Below, in pieces: positions 1-9,523 of a stretch of DNA of 64,000 bases. The translations under genes were made by a program, and so were the position numbers. The DNA comes from Litoreibacter roseus. GTDB taxonomy: Bacteria; Pseudomonadota; Alphaproteobacteria; Rhodobacterales; Rhodobacteraceae. Location: NCBI RefSeq assembly GCF_009811795.1, contig NZ_BLJE01000004.1:294204-358203 (forward strand), written 5' to 3'. The stretch's first letter is position 1. Each line of letters starts with the position of its first letter. Below the pieces are notes generated by a model, which made no database searches, was not told where the DNA came from, and was given only the letters and a program-made list of their open reading frames with translations.

Positions 1-420
1 CTTTATCGCGCTGGTGCCCGCTGGCATCGTCACGTAAGTCGTGCCGCTTATCACGCTGTGGGGGTGAATATGCGCCGTGTGAATGCCGCCTTCCGGTAGA
101 ATGTTGATCCACAAGGAATCGAGCATAACCTTCTTGTCGCCGAGATCGAACGACAGGTCGCGGGCAAAGACTGCCACGTGGGCATCCAAGACTTTCACCA
201 GATCTGCAAAAATCGGAAAACGCCACGGCAGGTCATCCAATGATGCATAGCTTGTGTAGCCGGGAAATTCATTGGCTTCACACCAGTCCTGACCCGCCGC
301 GTCATCCTCTGCAATCGTAAGGCACGAGGCTTCCAGTTCACTGGGGTCAACGGGTTTGCCGTGCTCGGACAACTTCGCGCGGTAAAGGCGCGTTGCGAAA
401 AGAGAGAGAATATCAGTCAT
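1..420 (-). CDS. Putative 2OG-Fe(II) oxygenase family protein (3' end outside window)
   Basis: I translated this partial gene by hand from the ATG at 418-420; it runs off the left edge after 140 codons. The protein starts MTDILSLFATRLYRAKLSE. It contains the stretch LDSIWINILPEGG followed by HTAHIHPHSVISGTTYV, with closely spaced histidines typical of the double-stranded beta-helix of the TIGR02466-type putative 2OG-Fe(II) oxygenases. These are small proteins of about 200 residues and unknown substrate, so roughly the last third is missing here. It lies 100 bases beyond the stop of rhaI on the same strand; nothing ties it to rhamnose use. The family assignment is from motif recognition only. 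Confidence 0.7.
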   Translation of the reverse strand, partial: MTDILSLFATRLYRAKLSEHGKPVDPSELEASCLTIAEDDAAGQDWCEANEFPGYTSYASLDDLPWRFPIFADLVKVLDAHVAVFARDLSFDLGDKKVMLDSLWINILPEGGIHTAHIHPHSVISGTTYVTMPAGTSAIK

Positions 421-520
421 AGCGCGTCATACCCCAGCACAGCGGAAGACAACAACGCACTATCTGCGGATAGCTCGTGGTTGAGCCTTAAGACCGCAAA
501 TACCGCGCCGGATGAAGCGG

Positions 521-1795
521 CTATACAATCCCCCCACCAGCACCGCTCACTTTCGGACGCTTTGCCGATACCTCTGCGCGGTACCCGGACGCTCGAAAGG
601 CTTCGATAGGATTGATGGCGCCACCTGCTTCATACCGGGCCATCGCGAGGATTGCTTCAACATCTGTCCTAAACCCCGCTTTGAGCGTGGCCGTCGCCAT
701 CAGCGCATCGTTCGCGTCCTGATGACCAGCAAGGGCAGTCCTGTCGACCAGAAGGGCCTGAGCATAGGCGCGTTGTACTTCGGTGGCCGAGATCATAAGG
801 CTTTCGATCGGATCCGTAACATTATGGCTTTGGTCCAGCATATGCATCGGAGCGAAATTCGGATCCCGCTCCGCCTCAACCAATTCATTGAACACCAGAA
901 ACAAGCGGTACGGAGAAATACTGCCTGTATCCAGATCGTCGTCGCCGTATTTGCTGTCGTTGAAATGAAAACCGCCGAGCTTGCCGAACTGGTTCAGGCG
1001 GGCCACGATCATCTCGATATTTACGTTGGGTGCATGGTGACCGAGATCGACAAGGCACTTCGCCTTATCCCCCAACTGCTGCGCGATCAGCAGGTTCGTT
1101 CCCCAATCCTGAACGACAGTCGAATAGAAGGCCGGTTCGTACATCTTGTGCTCAGTCAGGAGCGTCCAGTCCTCAGGGAGGGCATTATAGACTTGGCCTG
1201 CAGCGTCCAAATATCTCTCGAACTGGCGGGTGAAGTTGCTTTGTCCCGGAAAATTGGACCCGTCCCCGACCCAGATCGTAAGGGCGCGTGACCCGATTTT
1301 CGCGCCCAGTTCAATACAGGCAATGTTGTGCTCGATTGCCTGTGCGCGGGTTGCTGCATTCGTGTGCGAAAGAGAGCCAAATTTGTAGCTGTGCCTCTGG
1401 TTCGGCTGGTCTTGGAACGTGTTGGAGTTCATGGCGTCAAAGGTCAGCCCGACTTCCTCGGCTTTTGCGATCAGGTCTGCTGCTGGCGCGTCGTCCCACG
1501 GTATATGCAAAGAAACAGATGGTGTGGCCTGAGTCAGCTGCTGGATGACGCCGCAGTCATCAAGCTTATCGAATATGTCGCGCGGCTCCCCCTCGCCGGG
1601 GAACCGCGCGAAGCGTGTGCCCCCGGTTCCAACGCCCCAACTGGGAACGGCGACCCCGTACGTCGCAGTCTTCGCTTTAATCCGTTCGATGTTGATGCCG
1701 CGCCGGTCTAAATGCTCCCCCAATGCGTTGTAGTCGGCCCGCAAGGCATCAACTGCGGTTTCATTTGCTTGAGCGATGGTGTTTTCATGGATCAC
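521..1795 (-). CDS. rhaI: L-rhamnose isomerase, rhizobial/Pseudomonas stutzeri type
   Basis: A 424-residue TIM-barrel sugar isomerase that should convert L-rhamnose to L-rhamnulose in the cytoplasm. Likely metal/substrate elements visible are TEHKMYEP (about 214-221), VDLGHH (249-254), HFNDSKYGDDD (277-287) and an early SLHIPWDD (95-102). This is the isomerase subtype paired with bifunctional RhaD in Rhizobium, not the E. coli RhaA type. The start is a GTG at 1795 with AGAGGG upstream. It follows rhaD by 12 bases, so the two are cotranscribed as rhaDI. The rhaR-K operon that imports and phosphorylates the sugar is divergent from rhaD. Confidence 0.92.
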   Translation of the reverse strand: MIHENTIAQANETAVDALRADYNALGEHLDRRGINIERIKAKTATYGVAVPSWGVGTGGTRFARFPGEGEPRDIFDKLDDCGVIQQLTQATPSVSLHIPWDDAPAADLIAKAEEVGLTFDAMNSNTFQDQPNQRHSYKFGSLSHTNAATRAQAIEHNIACIELGAKIGSRALTIWVGDGSNFPGQSNFTRQFERYLDAAGQVYNALPEDWTLLTEHKMYEPAFYSTVVQDWGTNLLIAQQLGDKAKCLVDLGHHAPNVNIEMIVARLNQFGKLGGFHFNDSKYGDDDLDTGSISPYRLFLVFNELVEAERDPNFAPMHMLDQSHNVTDPIESLMISATEVQRAYAQALLVDRTALAGHQDANDALMATATLKAGFRTDVEAILAMARYEAGGAINPIEAFRASGYRAEVSAKRPKVSGAGGGIV

Positions 1796-1807
1796 GGGAC
1801 AGCCCTC

Positions 1808-3910
1808 TTACCGCGTAAACGCCTGAACGTTGCCCGCGTCTACATTAATGATGTTACCCGTCGATTTTGCTGACTTGTCCGAGGCGAGGAAATACGCAGC
1901 CTCCGCAATATCTTCGGGCAACACGGATCGTTTGAGCAGAGACCGCTCGCGGTACATCTGCTCTAGCCCCTCCTTATCAGTGCCATAGGTGCCCGCGCGT
2001 TGATCCAGCCAGTCCCCTTGCCAGATTCTTGATCCCTTAAGCACCGCGTCCGGGTTCACGACATTGACGCGGATGCCCTCTGTAGCGCCCTCCAGGGCCA
2101 AGCAGCGCGCAAGATGAATTTCGGACGCTTTCGCCGTACAGTATGCGGACGCATTTGGCGATGCAGCCAAACCGTTCTTCGAGGCCACAAAGACGACAGC
2201 GCCACCCATATTCTGCACGTTCATGATCTTGAAGGTCTCACGACTAACTAGGAAATATCCCGTCGAAAGGATCGCCATGTTCTCATTCCACATGTCCAAG
2301 CTGGTGTCTTGGACAGGTGCAGAACTGGCTATTCCTGCGTTTGAGACAAGGATATCCACGCCACCAAATTCGACTGATGCGGCGGTCAGGGCACCGATCA
2401 CGGCACTTTCATCGGTAACATCCATGTTCACGGTACGAACGACATCTGCGCTGAAGCGTTTGCTCAGGCCGGAGGCTGTCTCTGCCAGAGCGTTGTCGTC
2501 GATATCGGCCAAAAGAACGCAGGCCCCCTCGCTCAAATATCGCGCGGCCGTTGCTGAGCCGATGCCGCCCGCGCCACCCGTGATCAGGGCCACCCGTCCG
2601 GCCATTGATTTTGGCGCTGGCATCCGCTGCAACTTTGCCTCTTCCAGAAGCCAGTATTCGATGTCGAAAGCCTCTTGTTCGGGCAGGCCTTGGTATTCTG
2701 AGACTGCATCAGCTTCCCGCATTACATTTATCGCGTTGATGTAGAACTCGGCAGAAATCCGTGCCGTGGCCTTGTCCTTCGCAAAGGTGATCATGCCAAC
2801 GCCCGGTATCAGATATACAACGGCGTTCGGGTCGCGGACTGCCGGGCTGTTGTCGCGTTTGCAGCGATCATAATAGGCCTGATACTCTGCGCGATATTCG
2901 GCGACTGATGTTGTAAGGCTCTTCAGCGTGCTCTCCAGATCCGGATTTGCCGGATTGTAGTCTACCACAAGCGGTCGAATTTTTGTGCGGAGAAAGTGAT
3001 CGGGGCAGGACGTTCCTAAAGCAGCCAAGCGGGCCATGTCCTTTGCGTTCACAAATTCCAAAACTGTATCGCTGTCGTCGAAATGGCCGACCATGTGTTG
3101 GTGGCCCGACACCATGCCCCGAAGCGTTGGCATGATCTTGGCGGCGACTGCGCGCCGTTGATTGATTGGAAGACCTTCATATATCGCCCCGCCGAACGCG
3201 TCTCTATCGGCGGTCTGTTCGGTAAACCAGTCCATCGCTTTCTGGATGATATCTAGGGTCAAGGTGTAGCAAGCCTCCGCATCATCGTCCCATGTGAACA
3301 ACCCATGGCTTTCCAGAACCACGCCTTTGGCATTCGGGTTCTTTTCGCAGAAGTCTGATAGCCAAAGCCCAAGCTCATAGCCTGGCCTCTTCCAAGGGAG
3401 CCAGCCGATGGTATCGCCAAAAACCTGTCGGGTCAGGCTTTTACTGTCTTTAGCCGCGGCGATTGCGATGATTGCGTCGGGATGCATATGGTCTACGTGC
3501 TTCCGAGGAACATAGGCGTGGAGCGGCGTGTCGATGGACGCGGCGCGCGGGTTTAGGTCAAACGTGCAATGGGGAAGATAGCCGACCATCTCGTCCTCAT
3601 GCTCGGGACCACGGTAGAGATCTCGCAAGGCGTTCAGTTTATCCATGTAGAGCGTCGCGAAGCCATCCATCCGAATGGAGCCAACATCGCCACCGGATCC
3701 CTTAACCCATAGGACTTCGACGTTGCCGCCAGTTAGCGGATCCGTCTCCATAACCTTGGCTGACGTATTCCCGCCGCCGTAATTTGTGATTCTTTTGTCT
3801 GATCCCAAGAGGTTGGAGCGATAGAGCAGCTTTTCCGGCTCACTCATCTCCGACGCATGTGAGCGATTCCATTTGTTTTCAAGGCGATTTGCGGGATTTT
3901 CAGCGCTCAT
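1808..3910 (-). CDS. rhaD: Bifunctional rhamnulose-1-phosphate aldolase / short-chain alcohol dehydrogenase
   Basis: About 700 residues with two domains. The N-terminal half is a class II aldolase (ITNYGGGNTSAKV near 45; zinc-type HMHPDAI near 143). The C-terminal part from about residue 430 is a short-chain dehydrogenase with a GGAGGIGSATA Rossmann loop and YCTAKASEI catalytic Tyr/Lys. The first domain cleaves rhamnulose-1-phosphate to dihydroxyacetone phosphate and L-lactaldehyde; the second is thought to oxidise lactaldehyde. I chose the ATG at 3910 over the in-frame GTG four codons upstream because GGAG sits 6 bases before it. It is the first gene of the rhaDI unit, divergent from rhaR, and shares a 187-base promoter region with it. 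Confidence 0.93.
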   Translation of the reverse strand: MSAENPANRLENKWNRSHASEMSEPEKLLYRSNLLGSDKRITNYGGGNTSAKVMETDPLTGGNVEVLWVKGSGGDVGSIRMDGFATLYMDKLNALRDLYRGPEHEDEMVGYLPHCTFDLNPRAASIDTPLHAYVPRKHVDHMHPDAIIAIAAAKDSKSLTRQVFGDTIGWLPWKRPGYELGLWLSDFCEKNPNAKGVVLESHGLFTWDDDAEACYTLTLDIIQKAMDWFTEQTADRDAFGGAIYEGLPINQRRAVAAKIMPTLRGMVSGHQHMVGHFDDSDTVLEFVNAKDMARLAALGTSCPDHFLRTKIRPLVVDYNPANPDLESTLKSLTTSVAEYRAEYQAYYDRCKRDNSPAVRDPNAVVYLIPGVGMITFAKDKATARISAEFYINAINVMREADAVSEYQGLPEQEAFDIEYWLLEEAKLQRMPAPKSMAGRVALITGGAGGIGSATAARYLSEGACVLLADIDDNALAETASGLSKRFSADVVRTVNMDVTDESAVIGALTAASVEFGGVDILVSNAGIASSAPVQDTSLDMWNENMAILSTGYFLVSRETFKIMNVQNMGGAVVFVASKNGLAASPNASAYCTAKASEIHLARCLALEGATEGIRVNVVNPDAVLKGSRIWQGDWLDQRAGTYGTDKEGLEQMYRERSLLKRSVLPEDIAEAAYFLASDKSAKSTGNIINVDAGNVQAFTR

Positions 3911-4097
3911 CTTTGTCTCCACGGACGGCAGAAATGTGATCTGATTGCCGCCACGCTGACGATATCATTGCTTTAAGTCAATCAAGTTTGATCATATATG
4001 ATCGAAAATTCATGAAAATGATCGATTATGATAATTAATGATTGACAGATCACGGAACCTTCCCCCACGCTGATCAACAGAAAAAAGGGAGTCGTTG
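3911..4097. promoter_or_regulatory. Divergent rhaD / rhaR promoter region with DeoR-type operator candidate
   Basis: The AT-rich 187-base gap between rhaDI and rhaR holds a perfect 14-base palindrome GATCATATATGATC at 3990-4003. It is followed by spaced TGAT(C) repeats up to about 4043 (TGATCGATTATGAT, then AATTAATGATTG). Clustered short repeats of this kind are plausible binding sites for the adjacent DeoR-family RhaR. A TTGACA lies at 4042-4047, but I do not see a convincing -10 partner at ideal spacing. Ribosome binding sites GGAG (for rhaD) and AAGGGAG (for rhaR) bracket the region. Confidence 0.55.
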
Positions 4098-4901
4098 ATG
4101 CATGAGAAGGATCGCCACCGGGTTATTTTGTCCGCTGTTCAGGATAGATCCTTGGTGACGGTCATGGATCTCTGTGCGCTCACTGGCGCATCCGAGGCGA
4201 CGGTGCGCCGTGATATCAACACGCTGGATGAGCAGCAGAAACTGCGCCGTGTGCGCGGAGGGGCCGAAGCCCTAACGACCACGCCATTTGTGGGGCTGGC
4301 AGGCAGGCCGTTTTCCTACAACCAGACCCAAAATATAGCGGAGAAGCAGGCTATAGCCGCTGCCGCGGTTGAGCTCTGCAAGGATGGCGAGCCTATTATT
4401 ATCAACGGTGGTACGACGACATTTCAGATGGTGCACCCGCTCGCCTCGCGTCAGATGCAAGTGTTTACCAACTCGTTCCCCATCGCCGAGCATCTGCTGA
4501 AAAACACGCGAAACACTGTGCTGCTTTCTGGTGGGGTCATCTATCGTGAGCAAAACATCATTCTCTCGCCGTTCAACAACGACGTGACGCGCAACTTCTA
4601 CGCGAAACGGATGTTCATGGGCGCGCAGGGAATTGGCCCGCTCGGTCTCATGGAGCAAGACCCACTTTTGGTTCAGGCTGAGCAAAAGTTGATTGGTCAG
4701 GCTGAAGAGCTGATCGTCTTGGTAGACAGTTCAAAATTCGCGAACCGGTCAAGTCTGATCCTGTGCCCGCTGAATCGGATCGACACAATTATTACGGATG
4801 ATCGCATCGATGACCGGACCGCGGCCATGCTCGAGACGGCGGACATCACGCTCATCGTCGTGCCAGCCGGCGCGGCCAAGAAAGGAGGGGCGGTGTCTTG
4901 A
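4098..4901 (+). CDS. rhaR: DeoR-family transcriptional regulator of rhamnose genes
   Basis: A 267-residue protein. An N-terminal winged-helix HTH (about 1-57; VTVMDLCALTGASEATVRRDI then LRRVRGGAEAL) is followed by a DeoR C-terminal sensor domain (about 75-235; INGGTTTFQM, LLSGGVIYREQN, VDSSKF). In Rhizobium the homologous RhaR represses the divergent rhaDI and the rhaST.. operon until a phosphorylated rhamnose intermediate appears; the same role is inferred here from position. ATG 4098 is preferred over the TTG one codon upstream because AAGGGAG sits 6 bases before it. It is the first gene of the plus-strand operon, 36 bases before rhaS. Confidence 0.87.
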   Translation: MHEKDRHRVILSAVQDRSLVTVMDLCALTGASEATVRRDINTLDEQQKLRRVRGGAEALTTTPFVGLAGRPFSYNQTQNIAEKQAIAAAAVELCKDGEPIIINGGTTTFQMVHPLASRQMQVFTNSFPIAEHLLKNTRNTVLLSGGVIYREQNIILSPFNNDVTRNFYAKRMFMGAQGIGPLGLMEQDPLLVQAEQKLIGQAEELIVLVDSSKFANRSSLILCPLNRIDTIITDDRIDDRTAAMLETADITLIVVPAGAAKKGGAVS

Positions 4902-4937
4902 TGCCACCCTAATACAAACCACTCCAGGGAGGAAACC

Positions 4938-5933
4938 ATGAGTGTACTTAAGAAAGTGATGGCGTCCGCAGCTTTAGCGGCCACGATGGCCAGCGCGCCC
5001 GCTATCGCCCAAGATGATGTGCGGATCGCACTTGTCGTCAAAGCGTTGGGTATCGGGTTCTTTGAGGCCGCGGCAAAGGGCGCGGAGGAAGCCGCCGAAG
5101 AGCTTGGTAATGTCGAGATCATCTACACCGGGCCGACCGATACAACTGCAGAAGGGCAGATCGAGGTGATCAATGCGCTGATTGCGCAGAACGTTGATGC
5201 GATTGCGATTTCTGCCAATGACACGGACGCCTTGGTGCCTGCGCTTAAGAAGGCGATGAACCGCGGGATCACGGTGATAAGTTGGGATTCCGGTGTCGCC
5301 GCTGAAGGACGTCAGCTTCACCTCAACCCTTCCTCGAACGCATTGATCGGAAACATGATCATCAAGCTGGCTGCGGACCATTTGCCCGACGGCGGTGACG
5401 TGGCGGTGCTGTCAGCGACAACGACATCCACAAACCAGAACATCTGGATTGAAGAGATGACCAAGGTCATGGGCGAATATCCGGGGATCAATGTCGTCAC
5501 AACAGTCTACGGTGATGATCTGGCAGACAAATCCTACCGTGAGGCAACTGGATTGATGCAGTCTTACCCCGACCTTGACGCGATCATTGCGCCGACATCG
5601 GTGGGCATCGTGGCGGCAGCGCAGGCGGTGGTCGATGCTGGCAAAGTAGGCGAGGTCAATGTGACCGGCTTGGGGCTGCCGTCCGAAATGGCAGGCGCAA
5701 TCGAATCCGGCGCATCTCAGTCCTTTGCGATCTGGAACCCGATCGACCTCGGCTATTCCGCCACGATGCTGGCCTACCAGCTTGCGGCCAATGATGTTGT
5801 TGCGGAGCCTGGCGCAGACATTCCGATGGGACGCATGGGGACTCTGACGCTGGACGAGAACACAGAAGGTGCGATGGCAGATCCATTCGTCTACGACGCG
5901 AGCAATATCGAAGAGTTCAAATCGATCTTCTGA
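4938..5933 (+). CDS. rhaS: Rhamnose ABC transporter periplasmic binding protein
   Basis: A 331-residue periplasmic binding protein of the ribose/rhamnose class (Peripla_BP_4). It has a clear Sec signal peptide (MSVLKKVMASAALAATMASA, cleavage after APAIA). The mature part has the paired Rossmann-like lobes expected of the fold: IALVVKALGIGFFEAAAKG, AIAISANDTDALVPALKKA and VISWDSG. It should capture L-rhamnose for RhaTPQ. A strong GGAGG precedes the ATG. The gene is followed by an intercistronic stem-loop (5942-5979) before rhaT, a usual way to keep the binding protein more abundant than the membrane parts. Confidence 0.92.
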   Translation: MSVLKKVMASAALAATMASAPAIAQDDVRIALVVKALGIGFFEAAAKGAEEAAEELGNVEIIYTGPTDTTAEGQIEVINALIAQNVDAIAISANDTDALVPALKKAMNRGITVISWDSGVAAEGRQLHLNPSSNALIGNMIIKLAADHLPDGGDVAVLSATTTSTNQNIWIEEMTKVMGEYPGINVVTTVYGDDLADKSYREATGLMQSYPDLDAIIAPTSVGIVAAAQAVVDAGKVGEVNVTGLGLPSEMAGAIESGASQSFAIWNPIDLGYSATMLAYQLAANDVVAEPGADIPMGRMGTLTLDENTEGAMADPFVYDASNIEEFKSIF

Positions 5934-5941
5934 TCTTCTCT

Positions 5942-5979
5942 GGATGAGGCTGGTTTGCGAACAACAGCCGGGCTCATCC
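5942..5979 (+). promoter_or_regulatory. Intercistronic stem-loop between rhaS and rhaT
   Basis: GGATGAG (5942-5948) pairs with CTCATCC (5973-5979). An inner GCTG/CAGC helix (5949-5952 with 5965-5968) extends it, leaving a four-base bulge CGGG. No U-run follows, so it looks like an mRNA-stabilising or attenuating hairpin rather than a full terminator. Equivalent structures follow the other solute-binding-protein genes in this window. Confidence 0.55.
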
Positions 5980-6008
5980 CCACCATTGCGCCAAAATTGA
6001 GGCCTGCG

Positions 6009-7532
6009 ATGACCGAGCCACTCACGCCCGTCGTGTCAATGGATGCGATCACCAAGATCTTTCCAGGTGTCAAAGCTTTAGATGCGGTTCATCTCAAGCT
6101 TTATGCGGGGCAGGTCACAGCCCTTGTTGGGGAAAACGGGGCCGGGAAATCAACAACAGTGAAGGTCCTGACCGGCATCTACCGGCCGGATGAAGGCACC
6201 GTTCGCATAGACGGCACCCCGGTCACCTTCACCGACCCCAACGCGGCCTCGGACAACGGTATCACGGCGATCCATCAGGAAACCGTGCTGTTCGATGAAT
6301 TGTCCGTCGCGGAAAACATATTCATTGGCCATGCCCCGCGCACGAGATTTGGTTTGATTGACCGGCACGCAATGTACGAAGCGGCAGCACGGCTTCTTAG
6401 AAGTATCGGCGCAAATTTCGACCCTAGAACCAGACTTCGACATCTTGGCATTGCAAACAAGCACCTTGTCGCGATAGCGCGGGCTCTGTCCGTCGACGCA
6501 CGCGTTGTGATCATGGATGAGCCGACCGCGGCCTTGTCTCACAAAGAAATCGAGGAGCTTTACGAGTTGATCGAAAACCTCAAATCACAGGGCAAGGCGA
6601 TCCTTTTTATCAGTCACAAGTTCGACGAGATTTTCCGCATTGCGGATCGCTACACTGTCTTTCGCGATGGGGCGTTCATCGACGAGGGGCTCATCGACGA
6701 CATTGATCGCGACGGACTTGTGAAACTCATGGTCGGTCGCGCCGTGGATCACATCTTCCCGACACGCGAGATGACCGCGACCGAAGACGTGCTGCAGGTT
6801 GTCGGTTATGCGCATCCCACCGAGTTTGCAGATATCGGATTTACGCTAAAGCGGGGCGAAATTCTCGGCTTCTATGGCTTGGTTGGGGCAGGGCGCTCTG
6901 AGTTTATGCAATCGCTCTTCGGAATTACCAAGCCGTCCAAAGGTGTGTGCAAGATCAAGGGCAAAATTCGGGTGATCCGGTCCCCTGCAGACGCGATCTC
7001 GAATGGAATTGTTTACGTTCCAGAGGATCGTGGGAAACAAGGCGCGGTGATCGGCTTGCCAATCTTTCAAAACATCACTCTGCCCTCGTTAGGACGCACA
7101 TCTCGATCTGGCTTTCTGCGAATGGTCGAGGAGTTCGCGTTGGCGCGCGAATACGCGGAACGGCTCGACCTGCGCGCGGCCTCTCTTGATCAGGACGTGG
7201 GCCAATTGTCTGGCGGTAATCAGCAAAAGGTCGTCATCGCGAAGTGGCTCGCGACGCAACCTCAGGTGATCATTCTTGATGAGCCGACTAAGGGCATCGA
7301 CATAGGATCAAAGGCGGCGGTTCACGAATTTATGGCGGAACTTGCAGCACAGGGGCTGTCGGTGATTATGGTCAGCTCTGAAATCCCCGAAGTGATTGGC
7401 ATGTCCGACCGTGTGATCATTATGCGCGATGGTCGGATCGTGGCCGAAGTCGCAGGCGACGAGATGCAGCCGGATGTATTAGTACGTCACGCTGCGGGCA
7501 TCGGCGAAATGTCTCAGCTGGAAGACGCATAG
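6009..7532 (+). CDS. rhaT: Rhamnose ABC transporter ATP-binding protein (two ABC domains)
   Basis: About 507 residues, the usual length for sugar ABC ATPases of the RbsA/MglA class with two nucleotide-binding domains in tandem. The first has Walker A GENGAGKST and Walker B VVIMDEPTAAL. The second has the degenerate GLVGAGRSE Walker A typical of the class, LSGGNQQKV signature and VIILDEPTKGID. It energises rhamnose import through RhaPQ. I chose ATG 6009 rather than the longer frame from TTG 5955, because GAGG lies just upstream and the extension would overlap the rhaS-rhaT hairpin. It is followed after 3 bases by rhaP. Confidence 0.92.
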   Translation: MTEPLTPVVSMDAITKIFPGVKALDAVHLKLYAGQVTALVGENGAGKSTTVKVLTGIYRPDEGTVRIDGTPVTFTDPNAASDNGITAIHQETVLFDELSVAENIFIGHAPRTRFGLIDRHAMYEAAARLLRSIGANFDPRTRLRHLGIANKHLVAIARALSVDARVVIMDEPTAALSHKEIEELYELIENLKSQGKAILFISHKFDEIFRIADRYTVFRDGAFIDEGLIDDIDRDGLVKLMVGRAVDHIFPTREMTATEDVLQVVGYAHPTEFADIGFTLKRGEILGFYGLVGAGRSEFMQSLFGITKPSKGVCKIKGKIRVIRSPADAISNGIVYVPEDRGKQGAVIGLPIFQNITLPSLGRTSRSGFLRMVEEFALAREYAERLDLRAASLDQDVGQLSGGNQQKVVIAKWLATQPQVIILDEPTKGIDIGSKAAVHEFMAELAAQGLSVIMVSSEIPEVIGMSDRVIIMRDGRIVAEVAGDEMQPDVLVRHAAGIGEMSQLEDA

Positions 7533-7535
7533 ACG

Positions 7536-8519
7536 ATGCTGTCCCGCCTCATCCCCGTGCGTGAAACTATTCTAGGCGCTGCTATCCTCGCACTGCTTCT
7601 TTTGATCGCGTCGCGATTTTCCGGATTCGTGGCGCCAGCCAACTTGCTCAACGTATTTAACGATACGGCGCCACTGATCATTCTTGCATTGGGGCAAATG
7701 GTTGTCATCTTGACGCGCTGCATCGACCTATCTGTTGCAGCCAATTTGGCGCTGACCGGGATGGCCGTCGCAATGCTGAACGTGGCGATGCCCGGCTTGC
7801 CAATCCCGGTCATCATTGCCGTTGCCATCGGTCTAGGGGCGGTGATGGGGGCCATTAACGGGCTTTTGGTCTGGAAGCTGATGATCCCGCCGATCGTTGT
7901 AACTCTTGGCACCATGGCAGTCTTTCGCGGGATTATCTTTCTGATCTCTGACGGAAAATGGGTAAATGCGCATGAAATGAGTGACGCGTTTACAGGCTTT
8001 CCGAGGGCGGTAATCCTCGGACTACCGGTTTTGTCGTGGGTTGCACTCCTGACGGTCGCGATCTTTGGGATCATGATGTCGCGCACGGCCTTGGGGCGGT
8101 CGATCTTTGCGGTTGGAGGCAATCCGGATGCTGCGGTCTACACAGGGATTGATGTTGGCAGGGTGAAGTTTCTGGCGTTTGTCTTGTCTGGTGCATTGGC
8201 GGGTCTGACAGGGTACCTTTGGGTCGCGCGGTATGCTGTTGCCTATGTCGATATCGCAGGTGGGTTCGAACTTGAAGTCGTCGCTGCCTGTGTCATCGGC
8301 GGCATTTCGATCGCGGGCGGGATCGGATCTGTCGGCGGCGCGGTATTGGGTGCGCTGTTTCTGGGCGTGATCAAGAACGCGCTTCCCGTGATTAACATCT
8401 CCCCATTCTGGCAACTCGCGATCTCGGGCAGTGCGATCCTGATCGCCGTGGCGTTCAACGCGCGATCCGGAAAGACCAAGGGGCGGATAATCCTGAAATC
8501 AGCCGAGGCGTCCGAATGA
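7536..8519 (+). CDS. rhaP: Rhamnose ABC transporter permease
   Basis: A 327-residue integral membrane protein of the BPD_transp_2 (RbsC-like) family with about eight to ten hydrophobic segments. It has the family loop GQMVVILTRCIDLSVAANLA near 50-70 and the late ACVIGGISIAGGIGSVGGAV. With RhaQ it forms the heterodimeric rhamnose channel driven by RhaT. Its last four bases overlap the rhaQ start, so the two permeases are translationally coupled. Confidence 0.92.
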   Translation: MLSRLIPVRETILGAAILALLLLIASRFSGFVAPANLLNVFNDTAPLIILALGQMVVILTRCIDLSVAANLALTGMAVAMLNVAMPGLPIPVIIAVAIGLGAVMGAINGLLVWKLMIPPIVVTLGTMAVFRGIIFLISDGKWVNAHEMSDAFTGFPRAVILGLPVLSWVALLTVAIFGIMMSRTALGRSIFAVGGNPDAAVYTGIDVGRVKFLAFVLSGALAGLTGYLWVARYAVAYVDIAGGFELEVVAACVIGGISIAGGIGSVGGAVLGALFLGVIKNALPVINISPFWQLAISGSAILIAVAFNARSGKTKGRIILKSAEASE

Positions 8520-9523
8520 CCGATGGCAGCACGCCCCCGCGCTTTATTCCTGACCGTCTCAGGACCCGGAAGACGCGCATCCTGCACAGTTGGGAAATTC
8601 TTTTGCTGGCGGTGGCCATTGCGATCTTCGTGATAAACAGCCTTGCATCGCCGTACTTTCTGAACGCTTGGAACTTGAGCGATGCGACCTTCAACTTCAC
8701 CGAGAAGGCGATGATCGCGTTTGCTATGGCGTTGTTGATCATCTCGGGAGAGATCGATCTGTCTGTGGCCGCGATCATCGCGCTTGCCAGCACGGCGATG
8801 GGGTTTGCAGCGCAATATGGGGCTGGCACGCCGGAGCTTGTGGCGATCGGATTGGTAGTGGGACTGCTCTGCGGTGTGTTCAATGCGATTTTCGTGACCA
8901 TCTTAGGCTTGCCGTCTATCGTTGTGACAATTGGGACGATGAGCCTCTTTCGGGGCATCAGCTACATCGTTTTGGGCGACGAGGCGTTCCGGGGCTATCC
9001 CGCAAGCTTTGCGTGGTTCGGGCAAGGCTATCTATTCTGGGTTTTCACGGTTGAACTGGCGCTTTTCGCGGTGATTGCGGTCATCTACGGGGTGCTGCTC
9101 CACAAAACAAACTTCGGTCGGGCGATTTACGCCATTGGCAACAACCCCACCGCCGCGTTGTTCAGCGGAATCCGTGTACAGCGCGTGAAGTTCATACTTT
9201 TCCTCCTGACCGGGCTGATGTCAGGCGTCGCCGCTATTTGTTTGACTTCGCGCCTTGGTTCAACCCGACCAAGCATAGCGCAGGGGATGGAACTGGAGGT
9301 CGTGACGATGGTCGTTCTCGGTGGTGTAAGCATTCTGGGCGGGTCCGGCTCAATACCGGGTGTTGTCATCGCAGCCTTTGTCATGGGTCTGGTAACATTC
9401 GGTTTGGGGCTTCTGAATGTGCCGGGGATTGTCATGTCGATTTTCATCGGTCTTCTGTTGATTGGGGTGATCGCGCTGCCGCGCCTTTGGACGATGGCTG
9501 CGGCAAAACGAGGTCGCACATGA
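8516..9523 (+). CDS. rhaQ: Rhamnose ABC transporter permease
   Basis: A 335-residue permease of the same RbsC-like family as RhaP. A hydrophilic N-terminus of about 25 residues precedes the first membrane helix. The family motif [19 protein letters not shown] lies near 77-95 and [16 protein letters not shown] near 265. It pairs with RhaP in the inner membrane. ATGA overlaps couple it both to rhaP upstream and to rhaU downstream. Confidence 0.92.
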   Translation: MTDGSTPPRFIPDRLRTRKTRILHSWEILLLAVAIAIFVINSLASPYFLNAWNLSDATFNFTEKAMIAFAMALLIISGEIDLSVAAIIALASTAMGFAAQYGAGTPELVAIGLVVGLLCGVFNAIFVTILGLPSIVVTIGTMSLFRGISYIVLGDEAFRGYPASFAWFGQGYLFWVFTVELALFAVIAVIYGVLLHKTNFGRAIYAIGNNPTAALFSGIRVQRVKFILFLLTGLMSGVAAICLTSRLGSTRPSIAQGMELEVVTMVVLGGVSILGGSGSIPGVVIAAFVMGLVTFGLGLLNVPGIVMSIFIGLLLIGVIALPRLWTMAAAKRGRT

